Made by a program: the position numbers and the translations under genes
Shown here: piece after piece, positions 24,899-34,037 of the stretch
Position numbering within the stretch: the stretch's first letter is position 1
How the letters are laid out: each line of letters begins with the position of its first letter
The notes under the pieces: model-generated
Told to the model about the DNA's origin: nothing
Seen by the model: only the letters and a program-made list of their open reading frames with translations
Databases searched by the model: none
Assembly: GCA_937981765.1 (NCBI GenBank)
Contig: CALJOM010000018.1
Coordinates: forward strand, 1 to 34,041
Source: an uncultured Bacteroidales bacterium
GTDB lineage: Bacteria; Bacteroidota; Bacteroidia; Bacteroidales; Salinivirgaceae
Direction of reading: 5' to 3'
Length of the DNA stretch: 34,041 nucleotides

Positions 24899-25546
24899 TC
24901 AGCCAACGATCTCTTCAATTACTTTATGTATGTTTTCCAGCGCTCGTGGAATCTGCCATTGGCTTTTATCTCGAATTCCTACCGGGTTAGAAATTGCACG
25001 TAGTTGACAATAGGGCACACTAAGTTTATGACAAACGTAAGCAACGGCAGCACCCTCCATACTCTCCAGATCGGGATTACAGTTCGATACTATTTTTTCA
25101 ATAGAGTCGGGGTTGGCATGAACGGTGTCGGAAGTAATGGCCCGAGCCTTGGGTAGGGTTGAAAACCTAGGGTGGTTGAGCCATGTTGGGGAAAAAACTT
25201 GGGTAGTGGAGAGTTTTGCGTCTATCCAACTCATAGCCCCGTTACCCATTTCAACTCTCTGATCCCAGAAACGGTCTTCCACCACATTGGCCACGGTTCC
25301 CGGAGGGAAACTATGTTTATAGCTGCCGCAAATTCCTACATTCATAACTACATTGAACGAATGGCTTGTTAATACCTTGGTGAGATTAAAAATGGTGTTG
25401 GCGATTCCGATTCCCGAGATCATGACCATGCAATTTTTATAAGTTGATGGCAAAACGATTCCCTCAACAGCAGTTGGTTCATTAAGTAGAGGAGCAACCT
25501 CCATGGCAGTAGCAGCCACAACCAGGAATCGAATCTCAGAGTTCAT
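24899..25546 (-). CDS. mqnB: Futalosine hydrolase (MqnB)
   Basis: The product (215 aa) is a nucleoside-phosphorylase-fold hydrolase that removes hypoxanthine from futalosine to give dehypoxanthine futalosine. The N-terminal FLVVAATAMEVAPLL, the NVGICGSYKHSFPPG motif (about 90-104) and ESMEGAAVAYVCHKLSVP near residue 165 match MTA/SAH-nucleosidase relatives. The RAISNPVGIRDKSQW segment is specific to MqnB-like proteins. The presence of mqnD next to it makes the futalosine assignment firm. It is the first gene of the mqnB-mqnD-DUF4421 operon, divergent from the pterin genes with 86 nt between the start codons. Confidence 0.94.
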   Translation of the reverse strand: MNSEIRFLVVAATAMEVAPLLNEPTAVEGIVLPSTYKNCMVMISGIGIANTIFNLTKVLTSHSFNVVMNVGICGSYKHSFPPGTVANVVEDRFWDQRVEMGNGAMSWIDAKLSTTQVFSPTWLNHPRFSTLPKARAITSDTVHANPDSIEKIVSNCNPDLESMEGAAVAYVCHKLSVPYCQLRAISNPVGIRDKSQWQIPRALENIHKVIEEIVG

Positions 25547-25604
25547 ACTTGCTAAACGTTTAAAATAGATTTGAAATTGTTAAACAAATGAGTTCGGGGG
25601 TTGT

Positions 25605-25612
25605 TATCTTTG
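25605..25612 (+). promoter_or_regulatory. -10 box for the pterin genes
   Basis: TATCTTTG matches TAnnTTTG. The predicted start at about 25619 lies after the upstream in-frame ATG at 25588, so it decides the start of the gene at 25633. The nearest TTG is 25 nt upstream, farther than usual. Confidence 0.6.
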
Positions 25613-25619
25613 CAAAACA

Positions 25620-25627
25620 CAAATATA
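25620..25627 (-). promoter_or_regulatory. Possible -10 box for the mqnB operon
   Basis: On the minus strand this reads TATATTTG, a consensus TAnnTTTG 74 nt before the mqnB ATG. It nearly abuts the divergent -10 at 25605-25612. No TTG is found at the proper distance, so it is tentative. Confidence 0.3.
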
Positions 25628-25632
25628 ATCAA

Positions 25633-26046
25633 ATGGTTTACATAACCCGACGCGAACGGTTTAGTGCCGCACACCGACTCTTTCGCCCCGATTGGGATAA
25701 CGCAAAAAATTTGGCTATCTTTGGAGCTTGTTCACACCCCAATTGGCACGGGCATAATTACGTATTGTACGTAACGGTGAAAGGGAACATCAACCCGGAA
25801 ACCGGTTTTGTAGTTAACCTTAAAGATTTAAGCCGATTAATTAACGAATACATTATTCAAAAGGTAGATCACAAAAACTTGAATTTGGATGTTGATTTTT
25901 TAAAAGATAAGATCATCAGCACCGAAACCTTAGCTGTAGAGTTTTGGAAAGTGCTGGAAGAGCCAATAAAGCGATTGGGAGCTGAACTGCATAAAATACG
26001 GATTGAGGAAACAGAAAATAACTTTGTGGAATATTTTGGAGAATAA
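25633..26046 (+). CDS. 6-pyruvoyltetrahydropterin synthase / QueD family protein
   Basis: The product is 137 aa from the ATG at 25633; an in-frame ATG at 25588 lies upstream of the likely transcription start and is rejected. It is a T-fold enzyme acting on 7,8-dihydroneopterin triphosphate. Zinc ligands are H14 (FSAAHRL), H39 and H41 (HGHNY), with the catalytic C33 and D79-H80 ([12 protein letters not shown]). The cysteine spacing C-x5-HGHNY and the ending [14 protein letters not shown] are like animal-type PTPS as I remember it, whereas E. coli QueD has C-x3-HGH. So tetrahydropterin synthesis is as likely as queuosine. folE starts 10 nt downstream and supplies the substrate. Confidence 0.9.
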   Translation: MVYITRRERFSAAHRLFRPDWDNAKNLAIFGACSHPNWHGHNYVLYVTVKGNINPETGFVVNLKDLSRLINEYIIQKVDHKNLNLDVDFLKDKIISTETLAVEFWKVLEEPIKRLGAELHKIRIEETENNFVEYFGE

Positions 26047-26056
26047 ATTTTGCACT

Positions 26057-26692
26057 ATGGATTTACGTCACGATAAGGTAAAACTTCCCGACAATGGCTA
26101 TCTGCGAGTAGATCATTATAACAGCAATGCCACCGTCGAAATCAGCAAGTATTACAAGAAAATTTTATCCCTTTTGGGAGAAGATCCCGAACGCGAGGGC
26201 TTGCTAAAAACACCCGAGCGGGTAGCAAAGTCGCTCCAGTTTTTAACTCAGGGCTATTCGATGGATCCTGATGATATTCTACGTTCGGCACTTTTTGAGG
26301 AAGAATATCGCCAGATTATTCTGGTTAAGGATATCGATTTTTACAGCCTTTGTGAACACCACATGCTTCCTTTTTTTGGGAAAGCCCATGTGGCGTATAT
26401 CCCCAATGGTTACATTACCGGGTTGAGTAAAGTAGCCCGTGTTGTGGAAGCCTTTTCCCGGCGTTTGCAGGTACAGGAGCGCCTTACGGTTCAAATCCGC
26501 GATTGCATACAGAATGCCCTCCACCCACTTGGTGTGGCTGTTGTAATTGAAGCCCAACACATGTGTATGCAAATGCGAGGAATTCAGAAACAAAATTCCG
26601 CTACCACAACTTCGGCATTTACAGGAGCCTTTTTGAATTCGGCTGCCACACGCGAAGAGTTCTTTCACCTCATAGGAAGAGATTTGCGTTAG
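26057..26692 (+). CDS. folE: GTP cyclohydrolase I (FolE)
   Basis: The product is 211 aa from the ATG at 26057; the frame is open upstream but overlaps the previous gene. The enzyme converts GTP to 7,8-dihydroneopterin triphosphate, the entry to folate, biopterin-like cofactors and queuosine. Zinc ligands C99 and H102 are in YSLCEHHML and C170 in QHMCMQMRG. The active-site stretch [23 protein letters not shown] (122-144) and the [19 protein letters not shown] segment are canonical. It is co-transcribed with the PTPS gene. Between 26693 and the fabD promoter I see no gene. Confidence 0.97.
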   Translation: MDLRHDKVKLPDNGYLRVDHYNSNATVEISKYYKKILSLLGEDPEREGLLKTPERVAKSLQFLTQGYSMDPDDILRSALFEEEYRQIILVKDIDFYSLCEHHMLPFFGKAHVAYIPNGYITGLSKVARVVEAFSRRLQVQERLTVQIRDCIQNALHPLGVAVVIEAQHMCMQMRGIQKQNSATTTSAFTGAFLNSAATREEFFHLIGRDLR

Positions 26693-26789
26693 AAAAATCT
26701 TGCGCCAAAGTATTAATCCCATAAATTTCGACTCAGAGCAGAGAGCCCGCTTTTTCCTCTGTGATATCGGGTTGTAACCATAAAAAGTG

Positions 26790-26797
26790 TATTTTTG
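26790..26797 (+). promoter_or_regulatory. -10 box for fabD
   Basis: TATTTTTG matches TAnnTTTG and lies 45 nt before the fabD ATG. The nearest TTG (26772-26774) is only 15 nt upstream, so the -33 element is weak. Confidence 0.5.
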
Positions 26798-26842
26798 TCA
26801 TTGACAAAAAAATCTTTCAGTAAAACCTAATCTTCAGAAATT

Positions 26843-27724
26843 ATGAAAGCATACGGATTTCCCGGACAGGGAGCACAATTTGTGGGCATGGGAAAAGATC
26901 TCTACGAGAAATACCCCGAAGCAAAAGCAATGTTTGAAGAGGCAAATAAAATCTTAGGATTTGCCATAACCGATCTAATGTTTGCCGGTACAGAAGAAGA
27001 TTTAAAACAAACCAAAGTTACACAGCCAGCCATATTTCTTCATTCAGTGATTTTGGCCAAAGTTTTGGGCAGTAATTTCAAACCCGATATGGTAGCCGGA
27101 CACTCACTCGGCGAATTTTCTGCTTTAACCGCTGCAGGGGCGTTATCGTTTGAAGATGGTTTGAGACTTGTTTATGCTCGGGCTATGGCAATGCAAAAAG
27201 CCTGCGAATTGAATCCCTCTACCATGGCTGCTATTCTTGGACTTGACGACGATGTAGTAGAAAAAATATGCGCTGAAATCGACGAAGTTGTAGTTCCGGC
27301 AAATTACAATTGTCCAGGTCAATTAGTGATTTCTGGCACTTTGAAAGGAGTTGATATAGCCTGCGAAAAACTCAAAGCGGCAGGAGCCAAAAGAGCCTTA
27401 CCGCTCAAAGTTGGCGGAGCATTTCACAGTCCGCTAATGGAGCCAGCCAGAGTAGAATTAGCTGCTGCAATCGATGCCACACCTTTTAATAAACCGATAG
27501 CCCCGGTTTATCAAAACGTGGATGCTAAACCCTACACCGATCCCGTTAAGATCAAACAAAATCTGATTTTACAACTTACCTCCCCTGTGCGTTGGACACA
27601 AATATCGTTTAACATGCTTAACGATGGTATGACCGAATTTATTGAAGTTGGTCCCGGAACGGTATTACAAGGTTTAGTGAAAAAGGTAGGCTCCAATGTG
27701 GAGGTAAAAAGCGCTCAAGCCTAG
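26843..27724 (+). CDS. fabD: Malonyl-CoA:ACP transacylase (FabD)
   Basis: The product (293 aa) transfers malonyl from CoA to acyl carrier protein, the committed extender-unit step of fatty acid synthesis. The oxyanion-hole motif is FPGQGAQ (6-12), the nucleophile S88 in GHSLGEFSAL, the carboxylate-binding R113, and the catalytic H195 in GGAFHSPLM. The C terminus EFIEVGPGTVLQGLVKKV is typical. The length is a little short of the E. coli enzyme (about 309 aa), as in many Bacteroidota. It stands alone, with its own promoter and terminator, away from other fab genes. Confidence 0.97.
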   Translation: MKAYGFPGQGAQFVGMGKDLYEKYPEAKAMFEEANKILGFAITDLMFAGTEEDLKQTKVTQPAIFLHSVILAKVLGSNFKPDMVAGHSLGEFSALTAAGALSFEDGLRLVYARAMAMQKACELNPSTMAAILGLDDDVVEKICAEIDEVVVPANYNCPGQLVISGTLKGVDIACEKLKAAGAKRALPLKVGGAFHSPLMEPARVELAAAIDATPFNKPIAPVYQNVDAKPYTDPVKIKQNLILQLTSPVRWTQISFNMLNDGMTEFIEVGPGTVLQGLVKKVGSNVEVKSAQA

Positions 27725-27752
27725 CAAACAAAACACATATTTTCAGTTTCTT

Positions 27753-27788
27753 AAAGCAGGGATGCCAAACAAGCATTACTGCTTTTTT
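27753..27788 (+). terminator. Intrinsic terminator after fabD
   Basis: The stem AAAGCAG...CTGCTTT is extended by inner ATGC/GCAT pairs around a CAAACAA loop, and a T-run follows. Confidence 0.85.
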
Positions 27789-27881
27789 ATTTTGCATACC
27801 GGCCAATTTTTATAAAATATTAACACAAAGGTGCGGAGGCTAAAACTTTATTGTTTTTAAAATGTTAATATTAAGAAAGGC

Positions 27882-27905
27882 GAAAACGTTTGCGAAAACG
27901 TTTTC
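27882..27905. promoter_or_regulatory. Tandem palindromic operator upstream of susC
   Basis: Two adjacent 12-bp units read GAAAACGTTTGC and then GAAAACGTTTTC. The second is a perfect palindrome, and the pair differs at two positions. The central CG with flanking A and T tracts is the layout of LacI-family operators. It lies about 98 nt before the susC start, in the leader/promoter region of the susCDE operon. No regulator gene is in the window. Confidence 0.55.
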
Positions 27906-28002
27906 TGTCTTTGGGCTTTCTAATACGTTAATTTTATGTTAATTTTTGCTCTAAATTGCGGTCAGAAAATAACAAAACGTTAAACCTTTTAAATAAGATG
28001 CG

Positions 28003-30990
28003 ATGAAACAACTGTTACGACATCTGAAAAAATCTATGGCGCCGCTTATTCTTATAAGCCTTGGGATTAACGGGTTTTCGCAACCTGTATTAATCACCGG
28101 AAAGGTTATCGACGCCATTGATAAGACACCGCTTCCCTCGGTTGCGATTGTGATTAAAGGAACCACAACTGGAACACAAACCGATCTGGATGGAAATTAT
28201 TCAATTAACACCTCGGTGGGAGCAACCCTACAATTTTCCCTAATGGGCTACACCCGTGAAGAGCGAGTTGTTGGGGCAGAAAAAGTTATCAATGTATCAC
28301 TGGTTCCCGATGTAGAACTTCTGAGCGAGGTTGTAGTAATCGGGTACGGAACTCAGAAAAAATCCGATAGAACCGGTTCTGTAGCTCAGGTATCCGCCAA
28401 TGAATTAAACCGTGGAAGCCTTACCGATCCAATTCAATCGATGGTAGGGAAAGTTGCCGGAGTGAGTGTAACCAAAAAAGGAGGCGACCCCAACGCGGGA
28501 TTTTCTGTTAAAATTCGTGGTTCGTCCGGACTTTATTCCAATACGGAACCTTTATACGTTATTGATGGTGTTCCCGGAGCCGATCCCACAACCGTAGCAC
28601 CTGAAGAAATTGAGTCGTTCAACATATTAAAAGATGCTTCGTCCACAGCTATATATGGAGCACGTGGAGCCAACGGAGTTATCATTATAACCACCAGAAA
28701 AGGAAGTGAAGTAAAAAAAGAGGGCGGTTTTGCTGCAACCAATGTAACGTATGATTCCTACGTATCGTGGGATGTTGTAGCAAAAAGACTCGATTTAATG
28801 AGTGCTTCTCAATACCGCGATTTGTTGAGCCGATATCCCGATCGCTACAGCGACGTTATCGATAACGGAGCAAATACTGACTGGCAGGACGAAATTTTCC
28901 GCACTGGATTCAGCCAAAGCCATAACTTTGCCGGAACCGGCGCTTTTGATAAAGGAAATTACCGCCTATCCGTAAACCACACCGATTGGGATGGTGTGAT
29001 ACTAGGTTCTTCTAAACAACGAACCATTGCTAAAATTAATGTTTTGCACAAAGCCATTAAAGATAGGCTTACCATTGATGCCTCGCTCACTACAACCTTC
29101 GAAACCAACAATTATATCTCTTATGGCGGAAATGGGCCAAACGATGTGCTTTATCAAGCTTTCCAACGAAATCCGACCGATCCGGTATACGATGCAAATA
29201 ACAATTTTTATGAAATCAACCGCGATTTCAACTACTATAACCCCGTAGCCTTAATTAAGCAGATTCAAAATCAACGGCAGGCAAAAAGATACCTCGGTTC
29301 AGCACGTACCGAATTGGTCATTGCAGAAGGTTTGAAAGGAGTGGTTAATCTAGGTTACACTAGAAACGACGCCGAATATTTCTATTTTGAACCAAAAACG
29401 ATTCGAGGAGGGACCACTCTTGGTTATGGAAGAAGATCCTATGAAAACTATGAATCCCGTGTTATGGAAACAACCCTTAATTACGAAGGAAAATTTGCTG
29501 AAAGTCATAATGTTACTGGACTTTTGGGCTACTCCTTCCAAGAAGACTTTGCCAATGGATTCTTTGCACAAGGTAGAAATCCTTTATCCGATTACGTTCA
29601 ATCGCATAACCTTGGAGTATTAAGTCAGGTTAATCCACGCGATATTGGTTCTTACAAAAGTAGCAACCGGCTTATATCGTTCTTCGCACGCGGAACCTAC
29701 AATTTTAACTCAAAATATTACGCCACGGCTACCATACGTCGCGATGGTTCTACCAAATTCGGTAAAAACAATGAATGGGGTTGGTTCCCATCAGCTTCTG
29801 TAGCATGGAATTTAAAAGAAGAGAATTTCCTTGTCGACAATTCTACCATAAGCCAGATGAAGTTGCGATTAGGGTATGGTATTGTAGGTAATCAAGAAAT
29901 TGATAACTACCTCGACATTATGACCGCTACGGCCGTAGGAACAACCATCAACCCCGAAACCGGTGAACAAACCATAGAATTCCAACTTTCCCACAATGCA
30001 AACCCCGATCTCAAGTGGGAAGAAAACCGTGAAATTAACGTAGGGTTGGATTTTGGATTTCTGAACAACAGAATTTCCGGCTCCTTAGACTTTTACGATA
30101 AAATGACCTACGACCTATTGGCCCCCTACAACGTACCGGTGCCACCAAACGCTCTTCGTACCACATGGGCTAACGTTGGTTCGATTCGTAACCGAGGAGT
30201 AGAATTACATCTTCAAGCTTTTGTTATCGATCAGAGAGAATTTAAATGGAAAACCATGTACACCTTCTCTCACAACCGTCAAAAAATCGAAGAACTATCC
30301 AACGAACTATTCTCATGGACAGAACGCAAAGAAGGATGGCTTTCAGGACGTGGTTTGGTTGGAGATCAGAACTGGACACAATTAATTCGTCCGGGATGGG
30401 CCTTAGGCACATTTTACATGCCTCAATACGCAGGTATTTCTGCCGATGGAAAATTTTTATTCTACACCGCTGCCGGAGGAGTTACTCGCGATGTGTCTAA
30501 AGCCGAACGAAGAGTCGTGGGCGTTGCACAACCCGACTTTGAAATGGGATGGTCGAACTTTTTTACCATCTACAAGAATTTCGACGTCAGCATTGCGTTG
30601 CGTTGGGTTCAAGGATTCGAAATTCTTAACGTAACACGTATGGTATTTGAAAATCCAAACGTAGTGGGAACTCTTAATGGTTTAACATCTGTTATAGATC
30701 TAATCGAACGTGGGCTCGATGATGCCCCCAAAGTTAACAGTTATTATATCGAAAACGGATCATTTCTACGTGTAGATAACCTCACCATTGGTTACAACTT
30801 TGAAACAATAGCAATTAACTGGTTAAATCGCGCTAGAGTCTTCTTCTCCGCCAATAACCTCTTAACCATAACCGGGTACTCCGGAATCGATCCCGAAATA
30901 TCCTACAACGGATTATCGTTCGGATTAGATCAGTACAACGTTTACCCCAAAACCCGGAACTTCACCATTGGCCTGAATATTACATTCTAA
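28003..30990 (+). CDS. SusC/RagA family TonB-dependent outer membrane transporter
   Basis: The product (995 aa) imports oligosaccharides through the outer membrane with its SusD-like lid. A signal peptide at about 1-26 (ending NGFSQ) is followed by a carboxypeptidase-regulatory-like domain at about 30-105, a TonB-box region (VVVIGYGTQKKSD, about 110-122), and the plug with IRGSSGLYS (about 172-180) and PLYVIDGVPG. The 22-strand barrel ends in FTIGLNITF, with the aromatic C terminus needed for assembly. The length is typical. It is first in the susC-susD-susE-like operon; the susD gene starts 16 nt after its stop. A paired operator precedes it. Confidence 0.96.
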   Translation: MKQLLRHLKKSMAPLILISLGINGFSQPVLITGKVIDAIDKTPLPSVAIVIKGTTTGTQTDLDGNYSINTSVGATLQFSLMGYTREERVVGAEKVINVSLVPDVELLSEVVVIGYGTQKKSDRTGSVAQVSANELNRGSLTDPIQSMVGKVAGVSVTKKGGDPNAGFSVKIRGSSGLYSNTEPLYVIDGVPGADPTTVAPEEIESFNILKDASSTAIYGARGANGVIIITTRKGSEVKKEGGFAATNVTYDSYVSWDVVAKRLDLMSASQYRDLLSRYPDRYSDVIDNGANTDWQDEIFRTGFSQSHNFAGTGAFDKGNYRLSVNHTDWDGVILGSSKQRTIAKINVLHKAIKDRLTIDASLTTTFETNNYISYGGNGPNDVLYQAFQRNPTDPVYDANNNFYEINRDFNYYNPVALIKQIQNQRQAKRYLGSARTELVIAEGLKGVVNLGYTRNDAEYFYFEPKTIRGGTTLGYGRRSYENYESRVMETTLNYEGKFAESHNVTGLLGYSFQEDFANGFFAQGRNPLSDYVQSHNLGVLSQVNPRDIGSYKSSNRLISFFARGTYNFNSKYYATATIRRDGSTKFGKNNEWGWFPSASVAWNLKEENFLVDNSTISQMKLRLGYGIVGNQEIDNYLDIMTATAVGTTINPETGEQTIEFQLSHNANPDLKWEENREINVGLDFGFLNNRISGSLDFYDKMTYDLLAPYNVPVPPNALRTTWANVGSIRNRGVELHLQAFVIDQREFKWKTMYTFSHNRQKIEELSNELFSWTERKEGWLSGRGLVGDQNWTQLIRPGWALGTFYMPQYAGISADGKFLFYTAAGGVTRDVSKAERRVVGVAQPDFEMGWSNFFTIYKNFDVSIALRWVQGFEILNVTRMVFENPNVVGTLNGLTSVIDLIERGLDDAPKVNSYYIENGSFLRVDNLTIGYNFETIAINWLNRARVFFSANNLLTITGYSGIDPEISYNGLSFGLDQYNVYPKTRNFTIGLNITF

Positions 30991-31006
30991 CAAAAACAAC
31001 ATCCCT

Positions 31007-32506
31007 ATGAAAAAAATAATATCCATCTTAAGCCTTGGGGTCGTCCTTTTAACATCCTGTACAAATCTAGACGACCGACTTTACGATAGAATTCCCGCCA
31101 ACCAATTTCCGGAAAATCCGGAACAATTGGCGGTTATGACAGTTCCTGTCTATTCACCACTAAGAGAACTACTCGATTGGGGAGGTTGGTGGTTCTGTCA
31201 GGAATTAACTACCGACGAAGTTGTAATCCCCATTCGCGATACCGATTGGGACGATGGTGGGAAATGGGTAGCCCTTTATACTCACAATTGGACCAATACC
31301 ACTGAAGCTGTTGCCGGCATGTGGGATCGATTTTATCGAGGGATTTTCGAAGCAAACAAACTCATTGAATTGTGGTCGCCCGGTGCCGGAACTCCTAGCA
31401 TTGACCTGGCTTTGGCCAAGTTAAAAGTTATGCGTGCCTTCTATTATTATCTTTTGATAGATAACTACGGAGATGTTCCCTATGTAACATCGTTTTCCCA
31501 AGCTCCACAATTGCCCTACAAAAACCGCCGCGACAGCATTTGGCATTGGATGGTAAGAGATATCACCCCGGTGGTTCACCATTTGGAAGTAGGTGGTTCG
31601 AAGTATAGCGTAAACAAAGGTATGGCCTATATGCTTTTGGCTAAACTGCACTTGAATGCTCAGGAATATATCGGACAACCAAAATGGGATCTTGCTGAAA
31701 AATACTGCGATAGTGTTATTGCTCTTGGAGTTTACACTCTGGAATCCAACCCGCTAGGACCATTCGTAACCAACAATCAGAATAGTCCCGAAATAATTTT
31801 TTCAATTCCATTTGACGAAGATGCCTATACCGGATTTAACCTCCACATGCGAACCCTGCATTATAACAGCAACCTAACCTTTAACATGCCTGTTGGTCCA
31901 TGGAATGGGATGGCTGTAGTAGAAGCACATTACGATAGTTATGCCAATAACGACAAACGCAAACAGGGATTCCTGATTGGTCAGCAATACAGCTATGATG
32001 GACAACCCATTACGGACCCAGGAGCTGGTGGTGCTCCATTGGTTTTCACAAAAAATATTCCGGCACTTCGCATGGACCAATCCTTTACTAAAATTCAAAT
32101 TCGTATGTCGGGTGCAAGAATCGTAAAATTTGAGATTAAACTTGGGGCCAAAGACAACCTAAGTAACGATTTTCCCATTTTCCGCTACGCCGATGTATTG
32201 CTCATGAAAGCCGAAACACTCCTACGCCAGGGTAAATCCGGAGATGCCGTTGCTTATGTAAATCAGGTTCGTCAGAGAGCTTTCGACAACTATCAGCCAC
32301 TTACTTCAATAACTCTCGATGAATTATTGGCCGAACGCGGACGCGAAATGTTCTTCGAAGCTCATCGCCGTCAGGATTTAATCCGTTTCGGTAAATTCAA
32401 CAATGCTTGGTGGGAAAAACCGGCCTCAACTCCCGATCGCAAAATATTCCCAATTCCGCAATGGGCTATCGATGCCAATCCAAACTTGGCTTTAGATCCG
32501 CACTAA
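31007..32506 (+). CDS. SusD/RagB family glycan-binding lipoprotein
   Basis: The product (499 aa) is the surface lipoprotein lid of the SusC transporter. A lipobox LLTSC gives lipidated C18, followed by TNLDD. The N-terminal region LDDRLYDRIPANQFPENPEQ and the helical pattern with KLKVMRAFYYYLLIDNYGDVPYV (around residues 142-165) are SusD hallmarks. The C-terminal segment RYADVLLMKAETLLRQG and LDELLAERGREMFFEAHRRQDLIRFGKF complete the TPR-rich fold. DTDWDDGGKWVAL (about 78-90) is the kind of segment I associate with starch/maltodextrin-type SusD proteins. Confidence 0.96.
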   Translation: MKKIISILSLGVVLLTSCTNLDDRLYDRIPANQFPENPEQLAVMTVPVYSPLRELLDWGGWWFCQELTTDEVVIPIRDTDWDDGGKWVALYTHNWTNTTEAVAGMWDRFYRGIFEANKLIELWSPGAGTPSIDLALAKLKVMRAFYYYLLIDNYGDVPYVTSFSQAPQLPYKNRRDSIWHWMVRDITPVVHHLEVGGSKYSVNKGMAYMLLAKLHLNAQEYIGQPKWDLAEKYCDSVIALGVYTLESNPLGPFVTNNQNSPEIIFSIPFDEDAYTGFNLHMRTLHYNSNLTFNMPVGPWNGMAVVEAHYDSYANNDKRKQGFLIGQQYSYDGQPITDPGAGGAPLVFTKNIPALRMDQSFTKIQIRMSGARIVKFEIKLGAKDNLSNDFPIFRYADVLLMKAETLLRQGKSGDAVAYVNQVRQRAFDNYQPLTSITLDELLAERGREMFFEAHRRQDLIRFGKFNNAWWEKPASTPDRKIFPIPQWAIDANPNLALDPH

Positions 32507-32567
32507 TTTTTAACATGTAAACCCAATTTTTTTTCAAACAATAACCCTAATTTTAAAACAAAATCGT

Positions 32568-34037
32568 ATGAAAAGAACAGAATGGACAAAATGGATGAGG
32601 CTTGCCGCTGTGTTTGTTATGGCTGCAATGCTAGCTGTCGCTTGTAAAGACAAGGACAACGACGACAACACTACTCCTCCTGCCGAAGATGGCGTTTATT
32701 TAACAGGTAGCGCTACCGGCTTGCAGGGGCTGAGTTTGTATGCAATGATGCAAGACGGACGTGTTGAGGGAACAGGATTCTCTTCCAATCCTCGCAGTGA
32801 CATGTTCGAGAAAATGATGTATCTTACCACCGGCGACCTGAAAATTACCCAAAAAGCTGGTGCGCAGGAAACGGTTTATGGTGCTGAGGGCACTCCAACC
32901 ATTCTTGATCACCAAGGCGGTGATGAGGTACAAGGGGATGTTTATGTTGTTACTACTGTACAAAACGGTAACGCGATTAGCATCACGAGTGCAGGTTTTT
33001 ATCATGTAATTTTCGACAAAACCACCAACAAGATTTTCTATGTTAAAATCACAAAATGGGGGGTTATAGGCGATGCTACCGAACTAGGCTGGTCCGGCCA
33101 GTACGATATGGAACCCAAAACAGCAACCGCAACCGAATGCACCTGGGAAGCCGACACGGTTATCATTCGTGAGCGTGGTGGGGTAAAATTCCGCTACAAC
33201 AACGGGTGGAAAATTACTACTCAAGATTTTATAATCTTTGGGAACATCGGTAAAGGTAACACCGATAATGACTTTTTGATGGGCGGCGGAACCTGGGCTC
33301 ACAACTACTTTGCTCCCGGTGGTGAAGGAAAATACAAGTTTAATTTGAAGTGGCGTCAAGCTCATGGTTGGTCGTTTACAGCTCAAAAAGTTGGAACGGT
33401 TGATCCTCTACCCGAATACCCCGATTCAGTATTCATGATCGGTGAGGCGGTTGGAGGTTGGGAATGGTCAACCATAAATCTTCCAATGATACCTGTTCAT
33501 AGCAAGCCTCATTTATTCTGGCGCATTCAATGGCTCGAAGGTGGTAAAGATTTCAAATTCTCACCGGTTCGTGCTTGGAATGGTGACTTTTACGGAGTTG
33601 CTACCTCTGATCCGGGGGTATATACAATCCAAACCGGGGGAGGGAACATTACAGCTCCAGCCCAAAGTGGTTACTATATGGTTGTTGTTAACTTCCAGGC
33701 AGAGAAAATTGCTATAGCCGATCCAAAAGTTTACTTGATTGGTAATACTATTGGTAGCTGGGATACTGCTAACCCCAATGGCCTATTCACAGTTGACGAT
33801 CCAAATATTTTTATTACTAAGGACCTCAGTGATGGCGAATTGCGTATGTATGCATGGTTCACGCATGTTAATGGGTGGTTTACCGATTGGTGGCAATCTG
33901 AATTCATCGTACTTAACAATACGATAGTTTTCCGTGGCAATGGGCCGGATCAAGAGCGAGTTCCTGTTACCGCCGGCAACTACACCATCAACCTGAACTT
34001 CAAAACAGGTGCCGGTAATATAGTAACAAACAAATAA
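32568..34037 (+). CDS. SusE/SusF-like surface starch-binding lipoprotein
   Basis: The product (489 aa) has a signal peptide with lipidated C26 (MLAVAC). The following KDKDNDD is an acidic run like the lipoprotein export signal that sends Bacteroidota lipoproteins to the cell surface. Tandem beta-sandwich carbohydrate-binding modules follow. Each opens with a strand like VFMIGEAVGGW or VYLIGNTIGSW and continues with paired tryptophans. The last module (about 385-489) has WFTDWWQSEFIV and RGNGPDQERV, close to the C-terminal domain of SusE/SusF as I remember it. That points to alpha-glucan (starch/maltodextrin) binding. The stop is 4 nt from the window end; glycoside hydrolases may follow outside. 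Confidence 0.9.
   Translation: MKRTEWTKWMRLAAVFVMAAMLAVACKDKDNDDNTTPPAEDGVYLTGSATGLQGLSLYAMMQDGRVEGTGFSSNPRSDMFEKMMYLTTGDLKITQKAGAQETVYGAEGTPTILDHQGGDEVQGDVYVVTTVQNGNAISITSAGFYHVIFDKTTNKIFYVKITKWGVIGDATELGWSGQYDMEPKTATATECTWEADTVIIRERGGVKFRYNNGWKITTQDFIIFGNIGKGNTDNDFLMGGGTWAHNYFAPGGEGKYKFNLKWRQAHGWSFTAQKVGTVDPLPEYPDSVFMIGEAVGGWEWSTINLPMIPVHSKPHLFWRIQWLEGGKDFKFSPVRAWNGDFYGVATSDPGVYTIQTGGGNITAPAQSGYYMVVVNFQAEKIAIADPKVYLIGNTIGSWDTANPNGLFTVDDPNIFITKDLSDGELRMYAWFTHVNGWFTDWWQSEFIVLNNTIVFRGNGPDQERVPVTAGNYTINLNFKTGAGNIVTNK

Noticed and set aside
25588..25632. Upstream in-frame ATG that would lengthen the PTPS-like gene by 15 residues.
   Set aside because: The TAnnTTTG box at 25605-25612 puts the transcription start after this ATG, and the added residues do not resemble the family.
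26740..26765. CAGAG...CTCTG inverted repeat after folE as a terminator.
   Set aside because: The stem is short and no T-run follows it.
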